DNA from: Anaerocolumna cellulosilytica
GTDB taxonomy: Bacteria > Bacillota > Clostridia > Lachnospirales > Lachnospiraceae
Direction: 5' to 3'
Assembly: GCF_014218335.1 (NCBI RefSeq)
Contig: NZ_AP023367.1
Span: 387,001-451,000, forward strand
Length of the DNA stretch: 64,000 nt
Part shown: piece after piece, positions 54,582 through 62,745 of the stretch
How positions within the stretch are numbered: the first letter of the stretch is position 1
Layout of the letters: each line of letters opens with the position of its first letter
Position numbers and translations under genes: made by a program
Notes under the pieces: generated by a model
Told to the model about the DNA's origin: nothing
Database searches by the model: none
The model's input: only the letters and a program-made list of their open reading frames with translations

Positions 54582-54614
54582 TGTAATACACACACAATAC
54601 ACATGTAATACACA
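54582..54614 (+). repeat. Integrase arm-site repeats of element 2
   Basis: AATACACA at 54585, 54596 and 54607, exact 11-bp spacing; the outer two extend to TGTAATACACA. Same geometry as in element 1 with a different repeat sequence. The rest of 54615-54753 is AT-rich and includes an 8-bp inverted repeat CCGATAAT (54660-54667) / ATTATCGG (54709-54716). Confidence 0.7.
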
Positions 54615-54753
54615 AGAAAATATGATTTTTTACTTTACTAAATCCTACAATGCTTGCTTCCGATAATTTGTATTTATTATTGTAAATACTAGTAATATAT
54701 GATAATATATTATCGGATTTTGTAAGTTAAATACATAAAAGGAGAATAAAAAT

Positions 54754-55557
54754 GTGGGAAAAGAGATAACCAAGGAAGAAGTAATTACTCATAAGAAGAA
54801 GGCTATTTCTAAATTGAACAGAACATTTGAAGCACTATTAAATAGTCCAAATCCAAAGCATCATAAGAAAGCAGATTTGGTTGCATATTGGATTGAAACA
54901 TATAGTCATTACTTACTTAATGAAGAAAGATTTGACTATACTAGAGTTTTAAAATTCAACCGAGGTGACATAGTTAGTATAAACTTTGGATTTAATGTTG
55001 CCAGTGAACAAGGTGGTCTACATTATGCTATTGTACTTGATAATGATAATAAACATACATCACCGGTTATAACTGTTCTACCATTGTCATCAGGAACTGA
55101 AACGGATGTTCATGAAAGGGATGTGTACTTAGGTAATGAATTATATGAAAAACTTAAGCAAAAACACAATTCATTATCCCAAAAAATCAAAAGCGAACGT
55201 GATGAAGTATTACAGTTATTAGTGGGTTTACAAAAATCAATCACATTGATAGGAAAAGAGAACATAACTGGGCAGGAAGCATATAATAATTTAGAAGTAT
55301 TAATTAATGAGACAAAAGAAAAGAAAGCAAACTTAGACAAAGAGTATGAAATTTTTCTAAGATATGAAAGAGAAATCAATAAACTAAAATCAGGAAGTAT
55401 TGCTTTAATGGAGCAGATTACAACAATCAGTAAAATGCGTATTTATACACCAAAAAACAGTATGGATTTACTATATGGAATTAAGTTCTCAAACCCTGCT
55501 ATGAATAAAATAAATGATAATATTAAAAAACTATTTTTGTATGAAAATAAATGTTGA
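54754..55557 (+). CDS. MazF/PemK-fold protein with coiled-coil insertion
   Basis: 267 aa. MazF-type beta barrel begins at about residue 68 (NRGDIVSINFG, HYAIVLDNDN, VITVLPLSS) and resumes near residue 215 (GSIALMEQITTISKMRI, the usual last strands). About 80 residues of charged coiled coil are inserted between them. MazF proteins are sequence-specific endoribonucleases; no MazE-like antitoxin is adjacent. GTG start at 54754 behind AAAGGAG; an ATG two bases earlier is out of frame. Located between arm sites and integrase, a common place for such genes in clostridial elements. Confidence 0.75.
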   Translation: MGKEITKEEVITHKKKAISKLNRTFEALLNSPNPKHHKKADLVAYWIETYSHYLLNEERFDYTRVLKFNRGDIVSINFGFNVASEQGGLHYAIVLDNDNKHTSPVITVLPLSSGTETDVHERDVYLGNELYEKLKQKHNSLSQKIKSERDEVLQLLVGLQKSITLIGKENITGQEAYNNLEVLINETKEKKANLDKEYEIFLRYEREINKLKSGSIALMEQITTISKMRIYTPKNSMDLLYGIKFSNPAMNKINDNIKKLFLYENKC

Positions 55558-55583
55558 CTAGATGGCATATACTATAGTATAAT
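55554..55583 (+). promoter_or_regulatory. Promoter overlapping the mazF-like stop codon
   Basis: TTGACT (55554-55559), 18-bp spacer, TATAAT (55578-55583). It points to a terminator 60 bp further on, so it would make only a very short RNA. Confidence 0.55.
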
Positions 55584-55589
55584 AATCTA

Positions 55590-55673
55590 GCAGTAAGAAA
55601 AAAACAGCGCCTATAGGGCATAAAAAAAGACAGATTATTATGTGAAGACTCCATAGAAATATGGAGTCTTTTA
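55590..55673 (+). ncRNA. Candidate ~85-nt RNA downstream of the mazF-like gene
   Basis: Lies between the promoter at 55554 and a terminator stem AAGACTCCATA/TATGGAGTCTT (55645-55670, GAAA loop). It includes a small GCGCCTATAGGGC hairpin and no reading frame. It could be an RNA regulator of the neighbouring RNase-like protein or just the terminator region for the convergent integrase. Confidence 0.4.
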
Positions 55674-55705
55674 CGTTATTAAAAATATAGATTAAGTAGA
55701 GTATA

Positions 55706-56758
55706 TTATATTTTGTTTATTGCAACCAGTAATTCATCAATTTCAATGTGGGTGTAAACCTGTTGTGTAACACCCTGACCCTTATGACCTACAATCTTTT
55801 TAATCATTCTTTCATCTACTCCGGCAACTGTTAAAAGTGAAACACAGGTGTGCCGGGTATCATGTGGTCTATGGTTCATGTTCATTTGTTCAATGAACGG
55901 TGTCCAATAACTATCATAGTAATTTCTATATTCAAAATGCTGACTATCAGGTGTTGAAAGAAGATAGTCACAATTATTTTTGTTCATCCAATCTTTGAAA
56001 TAGGGTAAAATTTTATCGGCGATGGGAACTTTTCGTATTCCTGATTCTGTTTTGGATGCAATTACATCAAACCATTTTTCATTTAAGTTGATATTTTCTT
56101 TCTTTAGATCAAGGAGTTCTCCAATTCTTACACCTGAATAAATTAGCATTAAGATAATTTGAATGTATTCAGATGTAGTACTCCATTTCCAAACAGCCTG
56201 TACTTCCTTTTTTGTGAATGGCTTTCTATCAAAGGCATTCGGATTACCTGCTTTATTGATATTAACGTATTGAACAAGGTCACGTTCTTTGGATATAATT
56301 TCATGCATTATCGCGTAATCAAATAATTGACCAAACAAGACCTTTAGTTTACGTAAGGTCGGGAAGTTCTTACCAGATTCATCTACTACTTTTTGCAAAT
56401 GACTAAGCTTAATATCAACAAAGTTCATATTTTTTACGGAATCACATAGAAGATAGGATGCTTTATATCCATTAATATTTGATTTGGATATTTCTTGGAA
56501 CTTCTTTTCTGACCATTTATCATATATTTCTGAAAAGGTGATGGTTGCAGCATGAAGATTATAGGGATCTTTGTTATAATCAGCTAAAGCCTGTAAGGCT
56601 TCTTCGCGTTTAGTATAATATCCAATAGTAATATATTTTTGTTTTATTTTTTCACCCTTTTCATCAAATTCCCATCCGTCAGTTTTTCTTGCTCTCCAAG
56701 GGTTTCTTCTTTTGCCGGGTAATTTATGGACTGAACCATATCCATTAGGTAATTTCAT
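55706..56758 (-). CDS. int: Tyrosine recombinase/integrase of element 2
   Basis: 350 aa, paralogous to the element 1 integrase over its whole length (MKLPNGYGSVHKL start, TLRKLKVLFGQLFDYAI, NYYDSYWTP). Catalytic residues in SGVRIGEL, HDTRHTC, GHKGQG and the Tyr of QQVYTHIE. Start ATG 56758 is supported by AAAGGA and by alignment with the other integrase; the frame is open ten codons further. Confidence 0.93.
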   Translation of the reverse strand: MKLPNGYGSVHKLPGKRRNPWRARKTDGWEFDEKGEKIKQKYITIGYYTKREEALQALADYNKDPYNLHAATITFSEIYDKWSEKKFQEISKSNINGYKASYLLCDSVKNMNFVDIKLSHLQKVVDESGKNFPTLRKLKVLFGQLFDYAIMHEIISKERDLVQYVNINKAGNPNAFDRKPFTKKEVQAVWKWSTTSEYIQIILMLIYSGVRIGELLDLKKENINLNEKWFDVIASKTESGIRKVPIADKILPYFKDWMNKNNCDYLLSTPDSQHFEYRNYYDSYWTPFIEQMNMNHRPHDTRHTCVSLLTVAGVDERMIKKIVGHKGQGVTQQVYTHIEIDELLVAINKI

Positions 56759-56864
56759 AACATTTTCCTTTCTTAAAAATGGGTGCATTTTATAAAGGAA
56801 TATGCTATACTAATGGTGTCTTGAAGAGTATCGCATATCCTTTATTAGGTTTATGGGTTACATC

Positions 56865-56907
56865 TATAAAAATCCGTTCCAGTGCTGCTACACTGGGGCG
56901 GTTTTTT
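56865..56907. terminator. Bidirectional terminator between xre and int
   Basis: CCGTTCCAGTG (56874-56884) / CACTGGGGCGG (56891-56901) with one internal mismatch pair, A5 on the left and T6 on the right, so a T tract exists on either strand. Confidence 0.7.
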
Positions 56908-56911
56908 AGCT

Positions 56912-57334
56912 TTATTGACTATGCTTTCCGTCACTTATGTATTTTGTAATTCTTAAATCAACATTTTCTTTGATGATACTTTCAAGAGAGTTCATTTCAT
57001 CATCTGAAATGAAAATATCTTGCCCAGATTCTTTTATGTGTATTACCCATTTATCATTATAAGGGTTTTCACTCACTTCATACCCCAATCCTAAAAGGTA
57101 ATTGAAAAATGTAACTCTTTCACTTAAGGATTGTAAAGGAGATATGCCTAATAAATCAGAAATGTCTATTTCTAAGGCGGTGGCAATTTTCTTCAAGGTG
57201 TCCATTTGAGGGGAGTTTTTATCATTCTCAAATTGTCCTATCATTTGTTGAGTAACATCTAATCTTTTGCCAAGTTCGGCTTGTGTTAACCCTTTTTGCT
57301 TTCTAAACTTTTTTATATTTGTTCCTACACTCAT
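56912..57334 (-). CDS. XRE-family repressor of element 2
   Basis: 140 aa. Clear XRE domain (IKKFRKQKGLTQAELGKRLD, QQMIGQFENDKNSPQMDTLK), then a C-terminal region (GYEVSENPYNDKWVIHIKES) that may be a sensor. Divergent from a Cro-like gene; the equivalent of Stl in satellites or CI in phages. Start ATG 57334. Confidence 0.87.
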   Translation of the reverse strand: MSVGTNIKKFRKQKGLTQAELGKRLDVTQQMIGQFENDKNSPQMDTLKKIATALEIDISDLLGISPLQSLSERVTFFNYLLGLGYEVSENPYNDKWVIHIKESGQDIFISDDEMNSLESIIKENVDLRITKYISDGKHSQ

Positions 57335-57390
57335 TCTTATACACCATCCTTTTCATTGATAGCATATCATAAACAAAAGAAAAATAAAAG

Positions 57391-57461
57391 AAATTTCTTG
57401 TAAAAAAGCGTTGACACAATATATAACTTGTAATACAATTAAAACACAAGTTATTTCTTGT
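57391..57461. promoter_or_regulatory. Divergent promoter/operator region of element 2
   Basis: Plus-strand promoter TTGACA (57411-57416), 17-bp spacer, TACAAT (57434-57439). A 9-bp inverted repeat ATAACTTGT (57423-57431) / ACAAGTTAT (57446-57454) surrounds the -10 box, and further TTCTTGT half-sites lie near 57395 and 57455. Multiple half-sites suit competing repressor and Cro-like proteins. Confidence 0.7.
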
Positions 57462-57503
57462 GTCAATATGAAAATGATAAAATCAAGAAAGGGGATAAGC
57501 AGA

Positions 57504-57713
57504 ATGAAAATCAATAAAAGAAAATTACAAATTGCAATGGCTAACGCTTGCCTTAACATGGATGACTTAGCAGCTTTAGCAGAGATTTCAAGGGTTTCTA
57601 TTTCTAAGTATCTTTCGGGCTTAAGAACTCCAAAACCTAAGACACTTGGTAAAATTGCAAAAGCTTTAAAAGTACCTGTTGAAAATCTTATTGATATGGA
57701 AAGTGAGGTTTAA
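57504..57713 (+). CDS. Cro-like XRE regulator of element 2
   Basis: 69 aa, almost only a helix-turn-helix: AMANACLNMDDLAALAEISR, VSISKYLSGLRTPKPKTLGK. Start ATG 57504 after AAAGGGGATAAGC; the frame is open further upstream through the operator, which is not coding. Controls the early operon with the divergent repressor. Confidence 0.82.
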   Translation: MKINKRKLQIAMANACLNMDDLAALAEISRVSISKYLSGLRTPKPKTLGKIAKALKVPVENLIDMESEV

Positions 57714-57719
57714 AGGACT

Positions 57720-57893
57720 ATGAACAAATTAACTGTTGCACAAACTGCTCGCCTGATGAATAAATCAGAACAGTTTATAAGAGTTGGTTTACAAAGGGGA
57801 ATACTTCCCTTTGGCTATGCAGTAAAGACAAGCACTAAATGGAATTACTATATTTCTATATCAAAGTTTACGAATCAACAGGTATTGATGTAG
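57720..57893 (+). CDS. Excisionase-like protein of element 2 (57 aa)
   Basis: MNKLTVAQTARLMNKSEQF then IRVGLQRGILPFGYAVK. The last segment matches the element 1 protein (VRVGLQKGILKFGYAFK) closely, including spacing to a C-terminal aromatic NYY. ATG 57720 overlaps the region just after the Cro-like stop. Too short for common ORF cut-offs. A recombination directionality factor is the best guess. Confidence 0.7.
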   Translation: MNKLTVAQTARLMNKSEQFIRVGLQRGILPFGYAVKTSTKWNYYISISKFTNQQVLM

Positions 57894-57912
57894 TTTAGTG
57901 GGGGTAGTGTTA

Positions 57913-58089
57913 ATGAGATATCGTATTGAATATGCTGACGGTAGACGTTGCAGCGTTGCCATTAGTCGAAATGATTTATTAAATCAGTTAAGAACTTCAA
58001 GTAGTAAAATTTCAGATATCAGAAAGCTATATAAAAGCGGTGTTTCTGATTCTGTTATGGCAACTTATAAGCAATACATAAAGTTGTAA
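57913..58089 (+). CDS. Small protein of unknown function
   Basis: 58 aa (MRYRIEYADGRRCSVAISRN). Not recognised. Start ATG 57913 behind GGGGGTAG; the frame opens at GTG 57898. It lies in the early operon between the excisionase-like gene and the primase. Confidence 0.55.
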   Translation: MRYRIEYADGRRCSVAISRNDLLNQLRTSSSKISDIRKLYKSGVSDSVMATYKQYIKL

Positions 58090-58215
58090 GTAGGTATTTA
58101 AGCAAAGAATATATAAGTGTTCGCACCGCTTATACATTTTAGATGTAACCCAAGACAACCAAACCAATGGTATATGCTAAAAATAAAAAATTTAAAAGAA
58201 AGGTGGTGATATACA

Positions 58216-60207
58216 ATGCGAACTGTAGAAAATATTGGAAAGATTATTTTTAATGATGAGTACTGGAAGGGTGGCAATAATGGCAATTTCAAAGCACCTT
58301 ATAATAGCAGTGAACCCAAACCATTTGATCAGGCAAAACAATATAGATATATATGTGGAGTAATTCAACAGCATGTGATAATGGTTGACTATGACAATGA
58401 AGAAGCATTTGAATGTAGGCTTAAAATTGCAAAAGACCAAGGGCAAAACTGTATTGTTGTAAGATCACCAAATAAAGGTGGTCATTTTTACTGGTTCAAT
58501 AAACAACAGATACCAGTTAAGAATAATTCGGGCAACAAGACAGTGTTGACACTTTCTCCTGTAGATTATAAAGCGGGAATTAGGAAGGTAGCAAATACTG
58601 GAGAAGTAAAAAGGTCGAAATGTGCCGGAAGTCTGTCAACAGAATCAGGGGAATTACGTGAAATTCTATATTGCAGTATTAAAGAAGATAATACACTTGA
58701 TGAAATTCCATTCTATGATCTTCCTTTAAACACTGGGGAAAAGTTTGATTTTTTGGGTATGGGGGAAGGTGATGGACGACAGGATGGACTTTTCACCTAC
58801 ATGAATCCTGTTAAGGGTGCCGGATATTCCTATGAACAGTTTAGAGTAGTTGCTGAAATCATTGAACAATATGTTTTTTCAATACCTTTGAGTGAAGAAT
58901 TTGAAAATGCTGTACGTAGGGAAGCATGGGACACATTAACAGCTTGTAATGATTCGCTTTTCTTCAAGGGTACAGTGTTCCTATTTAACAAGTTTGGGGA
59001 TTATCTCATGGAAAAGTACCATGTAAAGAAAATCAATGGTTATATGCACTCATATAAAGACGGTGTGTATATTCCAGGGTATGAGCCAATAGAAAAGTTG
59101 ATACTTGATGAAATTCCATCTTTGACTAAGACAAAAAGAAATGAGGTCTTGGACTATTTGAGAATCAGAGCAGAAGAAAGACCGACGGCGGACTTGCACT
59201 TGATAGCTTTTAATAATGGTATTTACAATCTTTATACCGGACAGTTAGAACCATTCAATCCGCAGCACATAATTACAAACAAAATATCATGGAATTATAA
59301 CCCTGATGCAAAATCAGAGTTAGTGGATAGTGTACTTGATAAATTATCATGCGGTGATAAAGAAATACGGTATGCGTTGGAAGAAGTGGCAGGTGCTTGC
59401 CTATATCGGTCTGCTTCACTTGGTGGCGGTATGGCTGCTATCTTGGTGGGGGATAAACATAATGAAAAAAGTACCTATATTTATATGGTGGAAAGTATGC
59501 TTGGTAAAGAAAACTATTCCGCTGCTGACATGGGGGCATTAGGGAATAGGTTCATTACTATTACGCTATACGGAAAACTTGCAAACATAGGTGATGATAT
59601 ATCAAACGGATATATTGCAGATGCATCTATATTTAAAAAATTGGTTACTGGTGAGGAAGTTCAGGCAGAAGAAAAGGGTAAACCTGCAATTAATTTTGTA
59701 TCATATGCAATGCACATTTATTCTGCAAATGACATACCGCACATGAAAGACACTACAGGGGCAGTACTTAGAAGATTATTATTGATTCCTTTGAATGGGA
59801 AGTTTACAAAAGACACCCCTGACTATGACCCATTTATCAAGTACAAACTGGGACAGGCTGAACATATGGAATATTTTATTCATCTTGCCATATGTGGATT
59901 ACATGATGTACTTGATAATAAAAGCTTTACAGTTCCCGCAAAAGCAGAGCAGCAGAAAATAAGTTATGAAGTGGAAAACAACCAGGTGTTAGCATTTATC
60001 GAAGATGTTGGAACAGAAAGTATTATTAATGAACCGACAGCAGACGTATATAAAAGGTATCAACTATTTTGTGCTGATAATGGATTTCAACCGGGAAGTA
60101 ATTTGACCTTTTCAAAGAATGTTAACCGTACTTTGGGAACAAAAATTATAACAGGGCATATCGGAACAGGTAAAAACAGAAAATCGGTCAAGATGTTCTC
60201 TGAATAA
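58216..60207 (+). CDS. Primase-polymerase / SF3 helicase replication protein
   Basis: 663 aa. The N-terminal ~200 residues resemble a primase-polymerase fold (MVDYDNEEAFECRLK with acidic pair, RSPNKGGHFYW), a D5-like middle follows (GDGRQDGLFTYMNP...), and the C terminus is a P4-type SF3 helicase with AGACLYRSAS, VGDKHNEKST and SANDIPHMKDTTGAVLRRLL. The Walker A loop reads GDKHNEKST, with Glu where the usual NGKS has Gly. Such proteins replicate phage satellites and P4-like phages. Iterons directly downstream support an origin-binding role. Confidence 0.82.
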   Translation: MRTVENIGKIIFNDEYWKGGNNGNFKAPYNSSEPKPFDQAKQYRYICGVIQQHVIMVDYDNEEAFECRLKIAKDQGQNCIVVRSPNKGGHFYWFNKQQIPVKNNSGNKTVLTLSPVDYKAGIRKVANTGEVKRSKCAGSLSTESGELREILYCSIKEDNTLDEIPFYDLPLNTGEKFDFLGMGEGDGRQDGLFTYMNPVKGAGYSYEQFRVVAEIIEQYVFSIPLSEEFENAVRREAWDTLTACNDSLFFKGTVFLFNKFGDYLMEKYHVKKINGYMHSYKDGVYIPGYEPIEKLILDEIPSLTKTKRNEVLDYLRIRAEERPTADLHLIAFNNGIYNLYTGQLEPFNPQHIITNKISWNYNPDAKSELVDSVLDKLSCGDKEIRYALEEVAGACLYRSASLGGGMAAILVGDKHNEKSTYIYMVESMLGKENYSAADMGALGNRFITITLYGKLANIGDDISNGYIADASIFKKLVTGEEVQAEEKGKPAINFVSYAMHIYSANDIPHMKDTTGAVLRRLLLIPLNGKFTKDTPDYDPFIKYKLGQAEHMEYFIHLAICGLHDVLDNKSFTVPAKAEQQKISYEVENNQVLAFIEDVGTESIINEPTADVYKRYQLFCADNGFQPGSNLTFSKNVNRTLGTKIITGHIGTGKNRKSVKMFSE

Positions 60208-60213
60208 TGGCAT

Positions 60214-60397
60214 TGTTGGTACTGTAATGGCACTATAAACAATTGGGTTTGAAGGTGGTAAAAATAAGTTGTGGTACTGTTGGTACTGTAATAAGTAACT
60301 TCTTTATAGAAAAAATAAAAAATTAATTTTTTTAATATAATTTTTTTAGATATAAAGTAATATATTTTACCCCTTTGAATAGTACCAACCGAACCAC
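60214..60397. repeat. Iterons flanking an AT-rich tract: candidate replication origin
   Basis: TGTTGGTACTGTAAT occurs at 60214-60228 and 60278-60292, with another GTGGTACTGT at 60271-60280. An 80-bp almost pure A/T tract follows (60293-60372). On its other side AGTACCAAC (60381-60389) and GAACCACC give the same double unit in inverted orientation. Inverted iterons around an AT-rich core next to a primase-helicase gene match the origin layout of SaPI-type islands. Confidence 0.65.
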
Positions 60398-60421
60398 CAG
60401 TAGAAAGGATAGGTAAAAAAT

Positions 60422-60586
60422 ATGGAATGGTGTCCAATAGTAAAGGAAGGGTGTAAAACAGATTGCACATGGTTTGCAGAAGGTGAGTGTGCATTTGCAA
60501 AACTGCATTACATTTCCAATAGTTTAGAGGAAATAAGAGAAAGTATTGATTCATTGGAAAAAACAATTGAAAATAAAGAATTTTAA
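60422..60586 (+). CDS. Small cysteine-rich protein
   Basis: 54 aa, starting MEWCPIVKEGCKTDCTWF and with a fourth Cys in EGECAF; the pattern C-x6-C-x3-C-x7-C could hold a metal. The remainder is a charged helix. Start ATG 60422 after AAAGGATAGG. Similar small proteins occur in clostridial phage replication regions; function unknown. Confidence 0.65.
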   Translation: MEWCPIVKEGCKTDCTWFAEGECAFAKLHYISNSLEEIRESIDSLEKTIENKEF

Positions 60587-60608
60587 GGGAAGGGTCAGGT
60601 GACAGGAT

Positions 60609-60938
60609 ATGAAAAAAGAACTAAAAAGTAAAATTGAATCAGTATGTGGAGCAGTTAACCAGATTTTTGATAATAAGACTGCAAAAAAATTAATCTTAGA
60701 TTTTGCAACAGCAGTTGCAGAAGCACCCAATGAGGAATTAGCACAGGAAGTAGTTGATATGGTTATTAATTCTGTGAATCAAGTGTTGGACAAGTCTAAG
60801 CCTATACTTAAGATTATGCCGGGACGACTTCATATGAGTGAGGAAGTATTAAAATACGCAACAGATCAAGAAGTATTACAGTTACAAGAGATTTGCAAAA
60901 ATATCAATGAAAGGGTAAAGGGCACGACAAACGCATGA
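60609..60938 (+). CDS. Unknown helical protein, 3' end rewritten by an IS insertion
   Basis: 109 aa, not recognised; mostly alpha-helical (FATAVAEAPNEELAQEVVDM). Its last four codons (TTNA) come from the left inverted repeat of the IS element. Removing the IS and one target duplicate restores an ending KGE-stop, so the protein is changed only at its extreme C terminus. ATG 60609 follows GGGTCAGGTGACAGG. Confidence 0.6.
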   Translation: MKKELKSKIESVCGAVNQIFDNKTAKKLILDFATAVAEAPNEELAQEVVDMVINSVNQVLDKSKPILKIMPGRLHMSEEVLKYATDQEVLQLQEICKNINERVKGTTNA

Positions 60939-62178
60939 AAAAATAAATAGTGAAGAAAAGAAAGAAACATGATACAATCAAGCCCAAAAGGGGCTGATAA
61001 AAATGAAAACAATATTAGAATATGTAAGTACGGTTACAGACCACAGGCAGCAACACAAAGTACTGCACAAAATGATGGACATTATTATGCTGGTATTTTT
61101 TGCATCACTGGCCTATGCGGATGACTGGGTGGAAATTGAAGTATTTGGAAAAGAGCACGAAGAATTCTTAAGGAGATATCTGGAACTTCCCAATGGAATA
61201 CCCTCTCATGATACTATCCAACGCGTGTTTGCGATGGTATCACCGGAATTTCTGGAAATCTTTCAAAGTGAATAGAATGAGATGTTAAACAAGGCAGAGG
61301 GAGGGAAACTCAGGAAAATCCTTGCAATTGACGGAAAAACCCAGCGTGGAAATTCGAATAAAAACCAGAAAGCGAATCACATCGTAAGTGCAGTGGATGA
61401 AAAGGGGTTTTGTCTGGGACAAACACGAGTGGAAGAAAAAACGAACGAGATTAAGGCCATCCCAGAACTGTTGGAGCGTTTAAACATAAAAGGAACCATT
61501 ATTACAACAGATGCAATGGGGACACAAATTGAAATCGTAAAAAAGATTCGTCAGAAGCGAGCAGATTATGTGCTGGCTTTAAAGCGAAATCAGGGAATGC
61601 TGTATGAGGATGTGAGCCTTTATTTTAAGGATATACAAATGAAAGAAAGCTGTGAATATAGAAAGACAGTAGAAAAGGCAAGAGGAAGAATTGAAAAACG
61701 GGAATACTGGCAAACGGATGACATAGCATGGATGAAGAAGGGAAAAAAGGATTGGAGCGGTCTTAAAACGATTGCAATGACTCGAAACACCATAGAAGAG
61801 AATGGTTTAAAAACAGTGGAAGAACGATACTATATCAGCAGTTTGGAAAAAGATGTGAAAGAGGTGTCGCGAGCCATTCGTGGGCATTGGATGGTAGAAA
61901 GTTATCACTGGCATTTGGATGTAACATTTCGGGAAGACGGAAATCGTACCTTGGAAAAACAGGCGTCCGATCATTTAAATATAATCCGGAAGATGGCATT
62001 GAATATCCTAAAGGTCTATGAGGTAGGAAGCAGGCCACTTAGTATCAAGAAGAAACGGTTTGCGATTGGGACAAATCCAGAAAAACATTTGGAACGAATC
62101 TTAGAACTATAAAATAAAAAGGGAACCAGCATTTTTTATTGGAGTTACAGTTTCATGCGTTTGTCGTGGGGTAAAGGG
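60913..62178. mobile_element. ISAs1-family insertion sequence with 10-bp target duplication
   Basis: Perfect 18-bp terminal inverted repeats CACGACAAACGCATGAAA at 60923-60940 and (reverse complement) 62151-62168. Flanked on both sides by GGGTAAAGGG (60913-60922, 62169-62178), an intact 10-bp duplication that implies a fairly recent insertion. One transposase gene, broken by a stop codon. Confidence 0.92.
61003..62112 (+). pseudogene. ISAs1-family transposase with in-frame amber codon
   Basis: Total reading frame 369 codons, the normal ISAs1 length, interrupted by TAG at 61273-61275 (after FLEIFQSE) with the frame continuing NEMLNKAEGGK. The neighbouring residues suggest TGG to TAG. The first part has DHRQQHKVLHKMMDI; the second has the DDE residues in AIDGKTQRGN, ITTDAMGTQ and VESYHWHLDVTFRED. 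Not functional unless the stop is read through. Confidence 0.9.
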
Positions 62179-62297
62179 TGAATAAGGTTGACAGCAAAAA
62201 CAGATGATGTACTGTTTAATATTTCCGACACCCTAAAAAGGGGCAAATGAATATAGTCAGATTTGTCAGTCCCTAAAAAGGAAAGGCAGGTGAGAAG

Positions 62298-62549
62298 TTG
62301 GTGAATAAGAATACAGAGAATTTGAAAGAGTTAAGAGATATTATTGGGTTTGAACAATTTAAAGTAGTTACTAAACTTATGCCGGGGAAGCTTTTACATA
62401 TTTCTGATTGGGGTGGCTTTATATCGAAAGAAGAACGTGATGCAGCAATTCGTAAAGACCTTTATCATAATATGGGTATACCGGAAATTGCAAATAAATA
62501 TGGTCTTGGTATTCATGCCATATACAAGATTACAGAACATAAGAAATAA
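62298..62549 (+). CDS. Mor-like transcription activator
   Basis: 83 aa. Core pattern MPGKLLHISDWGGFISKEER followed by a helix-turn-helix NMGIPEIANKYGLGIHAIYK, as in the C-terminal half of Mor/C activators of phage Mu and their Firmicute relatives. May activate the late (terminase) genes that follow. Starts at TTG 62298 or GTG 62301. Confidence 0.65.
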   Translation: MVNKNTENLKELRDIIGFEQFKVVTKLMPGKLLHISDWGGFISKEERDAAIRKDLYHNMGIPEIANKYGLGIHAIYKITEHKK

Positions 62550-62745
62550 AACCATCAAGTATATGAAAATAACCGTCATATGACCATTATATAAAGTCAG
62601 ATACGGTTATTTTTATGTGCTTACGGTTGGTTGATTTTTTGGTTTTAGAAATTTCTTAAGAAAATACTAAATATTGTATATAAGCTTGATTTGCTATCTA
62701 TATGAGGTATAATTGAGAAAAAATTGAGAAAGGCAGGTGGGCATA

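Noticed and set aside
54388-54666. A 92-codon open frame over the junction of the two elements
   Set aside because: It runs across the attachment core and the terminator stem, has no ribosome binding site and no recognisable protein features.
61273-61275. Programmed read-through or recoding in the transposase
   Set aside because: ISAs1 transposases are normally made from one uninterrupted frame; no slippery sequence or stem was seen. A nonsense mutation is simpler.
62185-62250. A 20-codon frame starting TTG after the IS element
   Set aside because: Very short with a poor binding site; probably chance.
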